Assembly: GCA_016858145.1 (NCBI GenBank)
Contig: JAEHOE010000140.1
Coordinates: 186,001 to 250,000 of the forward strand
DNA: 64,000 nt
Direction: 5' to 3'
Source: Edaphochlamys debaryana
Taxonomy: Eukaryota; Chlorophyta; Chlorophyceae; Chlamydomonadales
Position numbers and translations under genes: made by a program. Below are positions 12,349-24,300 of this stretch, piece by piece; the stretch's first letter is position 1; each line of letters starts with the position of its first letter. Below the pieces are notes generated by a model, which saw nothing but the letters and a program-made list of their open reading frames with translations, did not search any database and was not told where the DNA came from.

Positions 12349-13966
12349 TCACGCCCACTGCCGGGCCTTCTGGATGTGGTAGAATGACGCGAGCGCGCCC
12401 ACACCCGCCAGCACGCCGGCCGGCATGACCTTCTTGGTCCGGGCCAGCCGCACCCCCATCATCGTGGCCAGGACCACGGAGGTGGCGGCACCCACCTGCG
12501 GGGGCGGGGGAGCAGAAGCGTTGTAGTCGCCGGTGGGGGTTGAGGCAGGGGCAAAGGGGTTGTTATAGACAACGGAGCGCATTGCCGCGGTGACTGGCGC
12601 CGCATGGGCAGAGGGGTGCAACAGGTGGACGTGGAGGTCGGAGGGCCGGGGAATGTCCGCGCACAAGCGCTCTCACGGCCAGCCTGCGCACCACGGTCAG
12701 CAAGAGGGCGACAAGCCCGCCGGCAACGCGCCGAGCTCACCTGGTGCCCCAGCAGAGCGTCATGTGTCTGGGGAGGGATTGGTGTAGGCAAGAAAGGCAG
12801 CAGGGAAGCACGGTCACAGGCCGGGCGGGACGGGACGGGCAATGGGTCACGGAGTAGGCAGGGGGCCCTGCCGTGCTGACCGTGTGCGTCGGGCCTTGAG
12901 CCAGAATGACCCGAAGGCCCCAGCAAGGGCTTGACCATCATTCGAGACGCGTTCGCTAAAGCTCATGCTCGGCTCCCCAGCCCACATCCCCTAGTGTCCC
13001 GCTCCTCGCTCCCCGCCCGCCGGCCCGAGGGTCTCGCATGGCCCCTGCACCGCAGCCCCGAGGGCCTAGTCCTCGGGACCCCGGCCCCCAGCCCTGGGCA
13101 TACCCTCCTCGGCCCTGACCCTCGGGCTGGGCGGCCCGCGTGGGGTGCCCGCTCCTCCCTCGCACCTGGGTGGTGCCCCCTGCCTTTCGCCCCCTGCCCC
13201 TCGCCTCTTGCCCCTCGTTCCCTGCTCCTCGCCCCCTGCGGGCCATGCCCCTCAGTTGGGGCCAGCCCCCCCCATCTGCCCCGCACCTGGATGATGTAGG
13301 CCGTAGCGCCGTAGGCAGCGCCCAGCGTCAGACCGCCCAGCAGCTGCGCCCGGGGTCACAGGGAGTGGCCGCAGGGTGCAGGTTTGGTTAGAGACGGGTG
13401 GGGTCCACCGCTCGGGTCCACCGCTTCCAGGTGCTGTGGCGTCACCACCAAGCCACCACGCCGTGTGTGGGCGCTCGCGTTGGTTGCCCCCGTGCCAGGG
13501 CTGGAACCGGGCCAGAACCGGCACGCCACTTCCCTGGTGGCGGCTACTTGCCTCGGGGGAAGAGTGATACAGAGTCGGGTGTACCTTGCGCCAGGCTGGC
13601 CATTCCCCCAGGTCGCGCTATGCTGGCCCCTCTCAGGCCCCCAGGAGCCAGGACCGTGTCAGACCCGCACTGCTCTTGTGGTGACTTCTTGCGCGTTCAC
13701 GGCGCCTCAGTCCCCATCCTGCTGCTTACTCCGCTAGCTGCGCCTGTTGTCAACTACAGCGGGCTGATGCTCAGCCAAGCTTCCGCCGTGAGGGCGAAGA
13801 GGTGTGTGCTGCCTTCCGCCACGCGGACCCCCTTTCAAGCAGGGCCCCCGCGCACGCGTGTGCTCACCGAGGGCAGCGACTTCTTACGCACGTAGCCCAT
13901 GACGCCTCCTCCGATCATGAGCGCCGTCATGGCCAAGTCCGTGTGCACTTCGCCGGAAGGGGCCAT
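12349..13966 (-). CDS. TMEM14 / FAX-like small membrane protein
   Basis: Four exons (13966-13868, 13343-13287, 12767-12741, 12495-12349) give 109 aa, the normal TMEM14 length. The family pattern is clear: GGGVMGYVRKKSLPS, then LLGGLTLGAAYGATAYII, then VVLATMMGVRLARTKKVMPA with GVLAGVGALASFYHIQKA at the C-terminus. This makes three to four Gly/Ala-rich hydrophobic helices. TMEM14 members include plant FAX proteins that help export fatty acids across the plastid envelope or at the ER, and animal TMEM14C of the mitochondrial inner membrane. This protein has no N-terminal transit peptide, which resembles the shorter, non-plastid FAX types. The third exon is a 27-nt micro-exon. The gene is divergent with the SPRY/LisH gene, with 282 bp between start codons. 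Confidence 0.88.
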
Positions 13967-14248
13967 CTCTGCGACGCCGATGCTCGACGAAAAGCAAGAG
14001 TTGTGAGCTTGTGAATTGGTTGCACGTTGGATCTATGAGCACCTAGCTACCTGGTCAAGTAAACAGAGTTGTTGTGACGGAGCGCAGGGGCCCCCCACAT
14101 CCGCGCGACCCGGCTCATGCACTCCCCCCCGCTCCCTTTCCCCCCTTTCCCGCAGCTGCTCTTCCCGTCTAGCACACTGTATCGCCCAACTTTGACAACC
14201 GGCCACGCGTCTGCCTTCCTACCAAACATGAAGTAGCCCGAAACAGAC
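13967..14248. promoter_or_regulatory. bidirectional promoter region
   Basis: Only 282 bp separate the start codons of the TMEM14-like gene (leftward) and the RanBPM-like gene (rightward), so both promoters and both 5' UTRs must share it. I see no certain TATA box. The call rests on gene arrangement. Confidence 0.55.
14228..14236 (+). promoter_or_regulatory. two-codon upstream ORF (ATG AAG TAG)
   Basis: A minimal upstream ORF (Met-Lys-stop) sits 12 nt before the start codon of the RanBPM-like protein. If it lies in the mature 5' UTR, such a start-stop element would be expected to reduce or delay initiation at the main ATG. Transcript ends are unknown. Confidence 0.4.
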
Positions 14249-17200
14249 ATGCAGACCGAAACAGGTGCCGTGGCTCAGCCCTGGCCTAGCGAGCTCAACT
14301 CCGCTAGGCAGGGGCATGGATTGGAACTTAAGGATAAGCTCACTGTGCGCTACGCGAGCGACGGGCGGCATAACAACGACGTGGTGCGGCAGTTTGCGCG
14401 CGGAGCTTTTGCTTCCACACCAGGCTGGAAGCTGACTGTTGAACTGTTGGGCCGAGAGCATGGTTCAGCCGGGTGCCCTCTGCCCTCGCCGCGCTGGGCC
14501 CACGCAGGGCGCAATTCAGGCAAACCATTCCGTCCCCAGCAACTGCACTGTTTACTACTACGAGGTCACCATCCTGGACCAGGGCATCGCAGGGAAGATA
14601 GCCGTGGGGTTCGCCGACAAGAACTTCAAGCTCACGCGTCAGCCGGGGTGAGACTGCTCTCAAACCCTAGCCGGCGGGCCCAGCAGTAGCCTCCCCGCCC
14701 CCCACTCGAGCGGCGCATGCCAGCACGGCTGGATTGTTGCGGTAGCTGTCGGAGGCTTGGGGAAGGCCGGGACGAAGGCTGGGAGGCCCTGGCGTTCAGC
14801 TGGCCTCCTTCGCAGGGACAATGGGCCAGGCCCGCCCCGTGCTAGAGCGCGCAGTTGGTGCCTTTGGCCCCCTGCTTCCAGCCGCTCCCCTCCCCAGTCC
14901 CCACGCTCTCTTACTCGGGTCTCTGCACCGCAGGTGGGAGGTGGGCTCCTACGGGTACCACGGCGATGACGGCAAGAAGTTCTGCGGCAGCGGCATGGGC
15001 GAGGAGTACGGTGAGGGGGGGGGTGCGGGTGAGGAGGGGGAAGGTGCAGCGCCTTCCCTTGTGGGCCTTCCCTTAAGGGGGGGGGCCGTTGGGCCCTGGG
15101 GCGATGGTCACGGATGGTGGGGGCGGCCCGTCCTGCAGAAACGGTACCGGCATGCAACCGTCCAGGACACACCCTGCTGACTCGAGACACCCTTTGGCTT
15201 GGGCGACTCCCAACCGACTCTCAATCGCCGCCTTAACCCCGACCGTCCCGCTTCCCCCCGCGCGCACACACGCACACACGAACACACAGGCCCTACCTTT
15301 GGCGCGGGTGACACGGTGGGCGCCGGCATCCACCTGGGGCGCCAGGAGCTGTTCTTCACGTGAGGGGGGGCAGGGGGGGGGCAGAGGGGGGGGGGGCGGG
15401 GGGGGGGCGGGGGGGGGGGCAGGGGGGGGGGGCAGGGGGGGGGGCTGGGGTTGCACGCCAGGGAGACGAGTGGTCTCAATGAGACGAGACGAGACCAACA
15501 CACAGGGTATGGCGGGGCCGAGGAGGGGTGACTGCGCCCCACCCTCAGTGCCCCAGTGCTCTCATTGAGACGAGACGCACAGGGAGTGCATGGCCAGGGT
15601 ATGGCGGGGCCGCTCGGTATGGGGTGAGGGCTGGAGGGGCGACGGCGCCCCATTCTCACCTCTTCGTACTCAAGCTCTGCAACTCCAACCCCCTATCTTC
15701 CAATCCCCCCCCCACACACACACAGCAAGAACGGCACCAAGCTTAAGCTGGCGCACCGGCCCGTGCGGGCGGGGCTGTACCCCACCGTGGGGCTGCACAG
15801 GTGCGGGGGAGGGGGGCCTAGGGGGAGCGGGGCCATGAGATGGAGCGGGCCGCGTGCCTGCTGCTGTCCTGGGTCTAAAGGGAGCAGGTGGGGGGGGGGG
15901 CTAGATGATGCGGAACCGAGCGGCAGCTGTGTTAACGCGTGGCTGTGCTCCGGTGACTGCGCACCCAACTCCCCCCCCCCGTACCCCCCACCCCCGCAGC
16001 AAGGGCGAGATGGTGCAGGTGAACTTCGGCGCCAAGCCCTGGGTCTTCGACTTAGAGGTGGGGGGGGGGGTGGCAAGGGGGGCGGGAGGGAAGGGGTGGG
16101 AGGAGGGGGGTATAGTACGGGGATACGGCCATAGGTGGGGGCAGACTGTAGCGACAACCAGGAGCCGAATGATGCGCGTCTGAGCTGAGGCCAAAGCGGC
16201 CAAGCTCTTCTGGCCATTTTCCCCCAAGCCTAGGCCAGACAAATCCAGGATCCAGATGACGCGTGGCTGAGCTCCCTGACCGCCACATGGACACCCTTGT
16301 GGCGTTTTCCACCACCTCTGCTCCTCCCCCCCCATCTCTGCGGGAAAATGTTATGCGTCGTTTGTGCGTTGGTTTGCGCGTTGCACTCGCATGCCGAAGC
16401 ACCCCAGCGACTGGCCGGTTCTGTTACCTGCGACCAACTAGTGCTTAGGGATAGCGCACAGCCGCCGCTGCCTACGCCACTCTCAGCGCTGGTCACGCGG
16501 ACACTCCGGAGCTTTTCCCCCCTTGGTTAACTCGGCGGTATGCACCTATCCATGCAAGGTTTCCCTGGCGTCGGCACGATCCCGTTCAGCAACAAACACC
16601 CCATCTCTCCCCTTTCCTCCCCCCGTCAGGGCATGCTGGCGGAGGAGCGGGCGGTGCAGCGGGCAGCGGTGCAGCGGTGGGTGGGGCGGTTGGAGGGCGG
16701 TTGGAGGGCAGCGGTGGAGCGGTGGGTGGGGCGGGCGGCGTGGTGGCTCGAGGGCTGGCTGGGGCCGCTGGATACTGTACAGTATCCGATACGTGCCTAT
16801 GGTTTGAGCCCCGGCCGGGGTGCGGCGCAGCTGAGCCCCTCGCAGCTGTGGCTGGCTCGTGCATCTCGCCATCCAGTGCCGAGCGCACGAGCGTGCAGTC
16901 GGGGCGGACCAAGGCCCTCGCAGCTCTGCAGTCCCGCCCAGCTCGTGCGGCGTTGCCCTGGGCGCGGGGGCGAGGGACGGTGCCCTCCACGTGACTGCTC
17001 ATGCAGGGGGCGGGGCGGGGGAGGGTGTCAAACCGTGTCAAACCGTGTCATCCCGGCCTGCCCGTGCGGCGTTGTTCTAGGTACTGCGCCTGGCCGAGAC
17101 GCACCAGTGCATGCAACCCCGACCGGCGGCTTGCAGGGCGCACGGCGCGGAGTTGTGTGTGCGTACATTCATTGCCGTACCCGTACCGTACCGCAGGATC

Positions 17201-18759
17201 CCCGTGTCGTCCGGTACGAGCCACCAGCTGGTACGGCAGTACCTGCTGCACTATGGCTACGAGGACACGCTGCGGGCGTTCGACGAGGCGGCGGGGCTGG
17301 GGGGCGAGGGGTGAGTGGGGCCTCTGGGCCGGGGGGGGGGGGGGTTCTGGGGGCGGTTGAGGCACGGGGCCGAGAAGCCTTTCGGGGTTGAGGGCCGTGG
17401 ATTCAGGGCCATACCGTGCATTCCCATTCCTACTCCCATTCCTCCGCACGCAGCACTGCCTCGCCCTGTCCTGTACGAGACCGCCCATCTCCGATCCCGC
17501 CCTCCCTCGTCCCTCCCCGCCCCACCCCACATCCCTCCCCTCTCTCCCCCCTCCCAACCCCCTCACCCCCAGCGCCTCCTCCTCCGCCCCCGCCCCCGCC
17601 TCCTCCGACGCCGCCTCCCTGCTCCCCCTGCGCTCCGGCCTGCGCCGCTGCCTGCTGGCGGGGGACGTGGACGGCGCTCTGGAGCTGCTGCGGGGGGGCT
17701 GCCCGGCGCTGCTGGGGGACGCGGGGGGGCGATTCGGGGACGTGCACTTCGCGCTGGCGTGCCAGCAGTACATCGAGCTGGTCAGGTGCGTGGGGAGGGG
17801 AGGGGGTTTGGGTGAGGGGTGGGGAGGGTAGTAGTTTAGTTGGGGTTGGCTGGCGCTTGTTCGTAGTACATCGAGCTGGTCAGGTGCGTGGGCGTAAGGG
17901 GAGTTGGAAATGGCTACGGGAAGGGCTACCACGGACCGTTCATTGAGTAAGCTTAGGTTAGCCGTGGGTTTGCCCGTTAGTAGTACATCGAGCTGGTCAG
18001 ATGCGTGGATTGGATGAGTGGGTGGGTGTGAAGTGAGGGGGTGGGTGGGGGGTGGGTGGGCATGTAGCGTCGGCGTGGCGTGTCAAGCTGCTTAGAAGTA
18101 CATCGAGCTGGCCTGTAGCGGGGGCGGGAGAGGCGTTGGGATGGGGCCGTAGGGGGGATGGCGTGGCTCGCCTTATGCACGGTCGGGGTGCACCCTCACT
18201 CCTCCTTTGTTTCCCCCCCTCCCCCTCTTTCCCCATCCTTGCAGGGCGGGCCAGATTGAGGAGGCGGTGCGGTTCGCCCAAGGCACCCTGGCGCCGCTGC
18301 GTGGGTCCAGCGGGGCGGGGCTGGAGGGGCGGCTGCGGGACGTGGTTGCCCTGGTGGCCTACCCCCAGCCCGAGGCCTCCCCCCTGGCGCACCTGCTGTC
18401 CCGGCAGCAGCGCGAGGCCGTGGCGGATGCGGTCAACGCGGGCGTGCTGGCCGTGGTTTCGGAGGCGGGGGCGGGGGGTGGAGATGGAGGTGGAGGAGGG
18501 GCAGGGGAAGGGGGAGGAGGGGGTGGGGAAGCGGAGGCGGGAGGAGGAGGAGGAGGAGGGGGAGGGGGGAGGGAGGGGGGAGCTGGGGCTGCGGCCGGCG
18601 CTCAGCGTGCCGGCGGCGGCGGCGGCGGCGCGGCCGTGCAGCCGCGTGGAGGCGCTGCTGAGTCAGCTGGTGGCGGTGCAGGGCACCCTCCACGAGGCCA
18701 ACGGGGGGCAGGGGGGCGTGTTCGACCTGCGGGAGGCCATGCTGGGGCCGGGGGCGTGA
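14249..18759 (+). CDS. RanBPM-like protein (SPRY-LisH-CTLH-CRA), CTLH/GID ubiquitin-ligase component
   Basis: Exons: 14249-14380, 14508-14647, 14934-15010, 15290-15359, 15726-15800, 16000-16057, 16630-16676, 17197-17310, 17573-17785, then 18245 onward. A SPRY domain spans residues about 30-190 (NCTVYYYEVTILDQG, KIAVGFADKNFKLTRQPGW, GAGIHLGRQELFFTKNGTKL). LisH follows at about 200-235 (HQLVRQYLLHYGYEDTLRAF), then CTLH (LRRCLLAGDVDGALELL, ACQQYIELVRAGQIEEAV) and CRA (DVVALVAYPQPE, REAVADAVNAGVL). RanBPM proteins scaffold the CTLH/GID E3 ligase. After AGVLAVVSEAG the frame changes. The family-like C-terminus (RVEALLSQLVAVQGTLHEAN to LREAMLGPGA, stop 18757-18759) is in another frame, so a further intron inside the purine-rich stretch 18470-18605, or a base error in its G runs, is needed. 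The exact end of this exon is unresolved. Confidence 0.85.
15362..15445. repeat. poly-G tract with near-homopolymer runs in an intron
   Basis: More than 80 nt of G runs of 6-10 broken by single C, A or T bases follow the donor at 15360 of the RanBPM-like gene. Strong quadruplex-forming potential on the plus (sense) strand, and a likely place for sequencing length errors. Confidence 0.75.
17866..18110 (+). repeat. three intronic copies of the end of exon 9 with its splice donor (RanBPM-like gene)
   Basis: Exon 9 ends tacatcgagctggtcag/gtgcgtgg at 17769-17793. Copies of this edge recur in the following intron at about 17866, 17979 and 18094 (tacatcgagctggtcagg, then ...gtcagatgcgtgg, then tacatcgagctggcctg), spaced 97-115 nt and increasingly decayed. 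Confidence 0.85.
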
Positions 18760-20086
18760 GGGCGCCGTGAGGCAAGGGGGCGGGGGTATGAGGGGAGGGT
18801 AGAAGAGGAGGTGCCGTGCCGTCGCGGGGGGGGGGGGGGGCGTAGGGCGCCGTACCAATGTATAGGGAGCGGGTGGAGGAGGAGTGGGTGCCGTGCTGGG
18901 GCCAGGGGCGTAGAGCCTGCAGGGACGCGCTGGCACGGGCGGGTGCCGGGGGCTGGGGGCCTGGTACGGAGCGAGCAGCAGGGCGCTTGGGAGGCAGGGG
19001 GCACGTGGCCGGTGCGATTCGAGTGGGGGAGGCGTGTGATCCCCACGGCCTAGCGCGGGCCAGGGTTCGTGGAGGGCGAGGTGCGGCGGTCGGGGATGCT
19101 CGGCCAGGCGGGCGCCGGGATCCCGGTATGGAGCGACAAGCTGGGCGCTTGGGAGGCAGCGGGCCCGTGACCAGCGCGAATAGGAGGGCGAGTGGCGGCT
19201 ATTGAGGACGCTCGGTCCGGGCCGCGTGTACGGTATGCATGAGGCTGTTGTACGGCACCGGTAGTACGGCGCGTTTTTACGTGCAGGCAGGGCTGGAGGA
19301 TGGAGGCGGTGACGTGCATGCCTGGGGCCGGAAGCGTGCCCCAGGGGTGTGCAGTACGCTGCAGGGATGGAGGAACTGACGCAGAGTTGACTGAACGCAT
19401 AGGAGTTCAACTCTTGACGCCCCCATGGACCCAATGCAAACGGCTTTCGCCTTGTGATGTGCGGCCACTCCGCTGTGCGAGGCGCTGGGGATGGGCGGAA
19501 GTAGGAAAGGGCGGGTCCCGAACTTTTGTACAGCTCCCGTCCAAACTTTTGTCGCAGCGGTCTGACGCAGCCCAAGGGCCCTTTCCTTGCTTACAAGCGT
19601 GGTATCAAGCAGAGGCTGAACCGTGGGTGTGCCTGAGCACCACAGACCATAGGGATGGTGGTCGAAGGGTGGCTGCGGGTGCCACATGTCGGCATGTCCG
19701 CGCGTGGGACACGTCACGACCGGCACTGCCACCGCTGCTAGACGTCCGGGTGTACTATTATGACCTTAGGTCATCATATAGGAGGCCTAGGGCAAGAATA
19801 GCGCGGATGCAAGGTACCGGAGAGTGGTCCATGGACGCGGGGATGGTCAAGGGACAGGACCCAAGCCTCATCGACGCTTCCGGTTCACGCGCAAGGCAGT
19901 AGCGCACACGAAGCGCAGCCGATTGGCACAAAAGTCGAGGGGAATGGTTATATTATGGCCATGTACGGCAGTGTGTGCAGTGTACGGCAAGGGGGGGGGA
20001 TGGGGGGGTCGGGGGGGTCCGAACTTTTGTGGGGTGGTGTATGGAACTAATGTTTTTACCCCCCCCCCCCCCTGCTGCAGCCGGCC

Positions 20087-20416
20087 TAATTAGCCAAGTG
20101 ACGGCCCAATTAGCCAAGTGACGGACAGGGGGCGGCGCAGGCACAATGAGTCCTTTCTCTCAGGTAGGGTGCCAACAGGTCTGCGCAGGTTGCGACACAC
20201 GCCCTACGCCCACAAGAAGGTGCTTCATCCATGCACACACCCTGCCGCGCGGCTCTGCGGGTTGCCAGCCCCCCCTATCGGGTCCACGCCTTGCTCACAC
20301 CCCAAAGATTAGCTAAGTACTAGCAAGGAAACGAGGTGCCTTGGCCGGAAAATTAGCCAAGTTCCTCAGGGACAAAAGTCTCAGATTCCAGGAATTAGCC
20401 AAGTTCACTTGGCTAA
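20087..20416. repeat. cluster of AATTAGCCAAGT repeats ending in a perfect hairpin
   Basis: Two tandem copies of aattagccaagtgacgg (20087-20124) are followed by variants near 20308, 20350 and 20392. The last forms an inverted repeat ttagccaagt-tc-acttggctaa at 20395-20416 (10-bp stem). AT-rich for this genome. Function unknown. Confidence 0.75.
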
Positions 20417-20698
20417 AAAACGTAAACTGGCGCAGCAACAGCACACTGCAACACTGGTCGGGGGGTGGCGCCAGGGTGGCGCGTGAAGCTGACACGCCTG
20501 CGAGCACAGCTCACACACAGAGCAGCGGGCTCTGCCCTCAGCCCCCAGACGCGGGAGGCGTGCTCCAGACTGGGCATGGCGACGCCGCCACCCAGTAACC
20601 GCGCTGTGGGGTCGCTACCCAGCTGAACGTACGTTGCCATCACGCCAAGGAGTGGAACATAGTAGGCCAGGAGCGGAAGCAACTCAGCTCTTGTGACG

Positions 20699-20703
20699 TT
20701 ACA
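20699..20703 (-). terminator. candidate TGTAA poly(A) signal for the first ankyrin-like gene
   Basis: Minus-strand TGTAA lies about 350 nt downstream of the open segment 21327-21057, which may be the terminal exon of the first ankyrin-like gene. Its equivalent in the second copy (25179-25183) is 283 nt past the matching segment. Confidence 0.35.
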
Positions 20704-21056
20704 TGCCTACAGCTTAGGTATGGTCAGGGCTAAGCACAGCCAACAGATCAAGGCGAGCGACAGCGCACAACGCTGCTCTCGCTTCTCAAATGGAGAGCCA
20801 CACGTACGGCAGGGGTTTGACACGACCCGTCGGGCTGCTCGGGCATACACTTCGCACCCGATACGCTCAACCCAGATCCGCCTGACAAAGACCTGTTGAA
20901 CCAGGGGGGGGCTGTGAGGTCCTGCTACCAGGCCGGTAGCTGCCTGCTGCCCAGGGCCTCATGCAAGTGAGCCCAGCAACACGGCGCATCACCCAAACGG
21001 GGGACGGGGCTTTCGCCGGACCCTTCCTCCCAGGACCGTGTCCTACAACCTCACCC

Positions 21057-21327
21057 TCACTCCTTCATCCTCCATCCTAGGCTGCTCACAGCACCCTCCC
21101 TCAACCGCATGCGCTCCCCCTCCTCCAATGCACTGCACTGCTGGCCCCTCATCATAACTTCATAAGCCCAGGCAGACCCACCCGCGCCGCCAATAAGCCT
21201 TCGTCGAAAGCCGTAGCCTGCCTCCACCCCTGAGGCAGGCCTGCTACGGCCTCGGGCCCGCTGCCAGGCCCTGCGCGCCTCCATCTGCCGGGCATGCTCC
21301 TCTGCTGCCAACGCCGCAACGAACATA
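21057..21327 (-). other. possible terminal exon of the first ankyrin-like gene
   Basis: After an AG acceptor (gaggcag/t) the minus strand reads MFVAALAAEEHARQMEARRA and stays open to a stop at 21057 (Arg/Glu-rich, ending WRMKE). The duplicate locus has a matching start, VVALAADEHAEG, at 25531-25466. Conservation of this frame in both copies suggests a shared 3' exon, but I could not place the intron joining it to the rest of the gene. Confidence 0.4.
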
Positions 21328-24300
21328 CTGCCTCAGCATCACACCCCTAGCTACAACGCCCCTCCACTCCGAATCCCTCGCCCAAGTAAGGCCCCTCTCC
21401 CACCTGTGCTGCCCCAACCAGGACGGAGGCAGTGGGCCCAGGCAGGCCCAGGTGCAAGCAAGCTCCAGCCTCGTGAAGGCTCAGGCGGGCCGCACGGGCT
21501 GTCGCATCCGTGGAAGGACTGCCTTGCGGCACATCAGCAGCGCGAATGCGAGGCCTACCACGGGCCGAATGTACAAGGCGAGCCGCCCTGCAACAACGGG
21601 GGAGGGGGGCGCATAGGTGTTTTGAGCCGTTCGTTGCATGACCCTGCACCCGACACACGTCACACCTGCAACACCCGCTTCAAATCCTGCCCGATCCCTG
21701 ACTCACCCAGCCAAGAAACCATGCGCCCGATCGCGGCAAGCTCAGCTGGGCTAAGCCTCGGGCCCTCCTCCCCCGGCGGCAGCTCTCTGGTCACGAGCAG
21801 GAAGCCCACGAGAAATGCCAGAAGGACCATCAATTCAACTGAGGAGCGGAAATGGGTTGCGGAAGGCGAACAAGAGTGCACAGCGTTTGAAGTTGCCCGC
21901 CGCCCCACCCGCCGCAGCCCAATCCCCGCTGGCCAAGCGCCAAGCTCCCCCCGGCCCTACCGAACTCTTTCGCCTGTGCACTCGGCCTTGCCGCCGCTGC
22001 TGCGGCCTCCCAGCTGCCGGGGCAGCCGGGCTCCTCCAGCCACGGCAGGGCGGCGGCGGCGGCGGGGACACGGCGAGCGGTTTCGGCGAGCTGCGCAACG
22101 GCTCCGTCGTCGTAGGGGAAGCCCAGCTGGTGCAGGCGCTGCGCCATGCACAGGTCGCCCTGCAACGCCGCCTGGCATTGGACGGACCCCACGAACTGCA
22201 GGGCGGTGCAGAAATTGTAAGGAAAAAGGTTGAACGGAATGACAGGCTTGCCACCTCCTGCCCTGCGCAAGCAACATGCCCATCGTCCCCTATGTAGCAG
22301 TAGCAGCAGAGGCCGCCCAAGCTCACCAGCTTCGGAACGCCAGTCTTCACAGCCAGCCATTCCACGGCCTCCTCGCAGCCAGACGCAACGGCGCTGGGCC
22401 ACCAGGTTGAGGGCACCATGCCCCAGCGAGCACCCGGGGGCCAAAGCCCCAACCCTGGCATAGCCTTCAGCAGCGGCACGCTCCCAGAGCTGGCTGCGAG
22501 GTTCAGGGCGGTCCCGGCCTTCTCGTAGGTCCAGCAGTGAAACAACATGAGCGCCTGGGCCCCGAACGTTGCCCGCAGCCACTCGAGCGTGGTCAGAGAG
22601 CCCCCCGCCAGAGCTTCCTGGAGGCACGCGTATCGGTTAGCGTCATCAATGCAGCCGGCCTCGTGCAGGGCCTGCAGCACCCCCACGTTGCCGTTTCGTG
22701 CAGCGGACGTGGCCGAGCTGAGGAACGGCCGCACTCCGCGGCTGAGCAGGAATCGCACGGCCTCCGTGTGCCCCGACTCGGCGGCGGCTTCGAGAGCGGA
22801 GGAGCTCCAACTCGTCGGATGCGTTTGAGCGAGTCCGGCCACGGCCTGTGCCGCGTGCGGGCCGCGGTAGAACTCGGGCGTCCGGGAGAGGCGTGCCCAA
22901 GGGGGCCGACCCCCGGCGGCGGGCTGCTCAAGGTCCCGCCGAGCCTCCGCGAGCTTGATTGCGTCGCTCCATAGCCGGTAGGGTGCAGGGTCTTTGGCGC
23001 GAGAGGTTGAGGAATACAGGCGGATCCACACGGCGACAAGGTCCCCGCTCGCCGCCTTCGCCCAGTCCTCCTCGCTCGAAGTCTCCTCACCCGCGGAAAG
23101 CGCGAGCCCCTGCAGCCAGGCCCGCGCCTCCTCGACGATCCCCTGTCCCGGCCCTGCCGCGCTGATGAGGCACAGGCAGGCCAGGCAGTGCAGACCCGGG
23201 CAGCCCAGAGCCTCCACCAGCCAGCGGCACACCGCCGGCCGGCCAGCAGAGGCGGCGGCGACCAGCACCTCTAGTGGGGGCGGTAGCAGCCCCGCCGCCA
23301 CCACCGCCCCCTCCAGGCTCGCCCGGCTGCAGCCCGCCGCTGCCGCGCAGCGAGAGAGAAAGTCCGTCCGCTGCCGCCTCGTCAGGCCGTAGCACCAGTT
23401 CCGTGCTTGGAGCCGGCCCTCGAGGGTTGAGAGCACGCCGGAAGCAATCACCCAGCCGAGCCTGATGGTGCGTGGTGCGCGCTGCCCGTGGTCGCCACAT
23501 GCTGCCGCCACCGCCGCTGCCTTGTTGACCAGTACGAAGCTCCACGCCACTTGGTTGGGGTCCAGGAAAGACGCGACGAGGCCGAGCATGTGACGCGATT
23601 GCCAAACGTCCGCCACCGGGTCGCTCGGGGGCGCCATGGCATCGGGTCTAGCGGGTGCTTCTGGAGCACTGCGGGGTGGGGGGAGAACGGCAAGAACGTT
23701 AGCTCGCGAAACGGACGCGACGACCTGAAGCGCCTCGAGGTGCAGCACAGAAGCTCGCTCGCACCATCGCGAGCTCAAATCCCCTTCAAAACGCCCAACA
23801 ACTAACACAGGCGTGGAGAGTTGGCCCCTCGCGGCAAGTTTCGGAATCCTCACCTGGTCGCGCGGTTCCTGCGGCCCCGGCTGGGAGCTTGCGGAACGCA
23901 CTGTGGGCATTACGTCGGTGTTATGAATGCACATAGGTTTTGCAGAATGGGGACGCCGCGTGGGACAACCGCCCGGATGCGGTAACGGGGCAGCCCAGGA
24001 GTTCCCCAGCACGCAGAGCGCATGTTACTTACCGGCCACATGACGTTCAGGGTTTGTCAAAGTGTACGTCCCGTTGTTATAGTGTCCGTGGGGTGGGGGC
24101 TGGGTGGGCGTTTACGGGTTCGGTGCTAGGAGGATTTGAGAGGAGGGGGGCAAGAGCAGGGCGGACAGACATGGCGGTGCGCGGCATGGGCGGGGAACTT
24201 GGGAGGCCTTGCCTGGGCAGGCGCTGGGGCGCCCTCTGGCGCAGTCCAGGATCCCTGTAGCTGCTGTCCCGCCTGTCCGCCAGGGTTGCATAATACGGCA

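Larger units (their letters stand above)
18760..21056. other. gene-poor intergenic region
   Basis: I see no conserved protein sequence. The segment is less GC-biased than its surroundings. It holds repeated cgaacttttgt/caaacttttgt motifs (near 19518, 19546 and 20018), a 15-bp palindrome atgaccttaggtcat at 19760-19774, a C-run at about 20059-20072 and the AATTAGCCAAGT repeats listed separately. It may be a decayed mobile element. Confidence 0.45.

Noticed and set aside
21660..21700. Stop codon after RVLQV as the end of the first ankyrin-like protein
   Set aside because: A better GTGAGT donor at 21706 (and the equivalent at 26085 in copy 2) joins in phase to exon 4, whose frame is conserved between the copies by synonymous changes.
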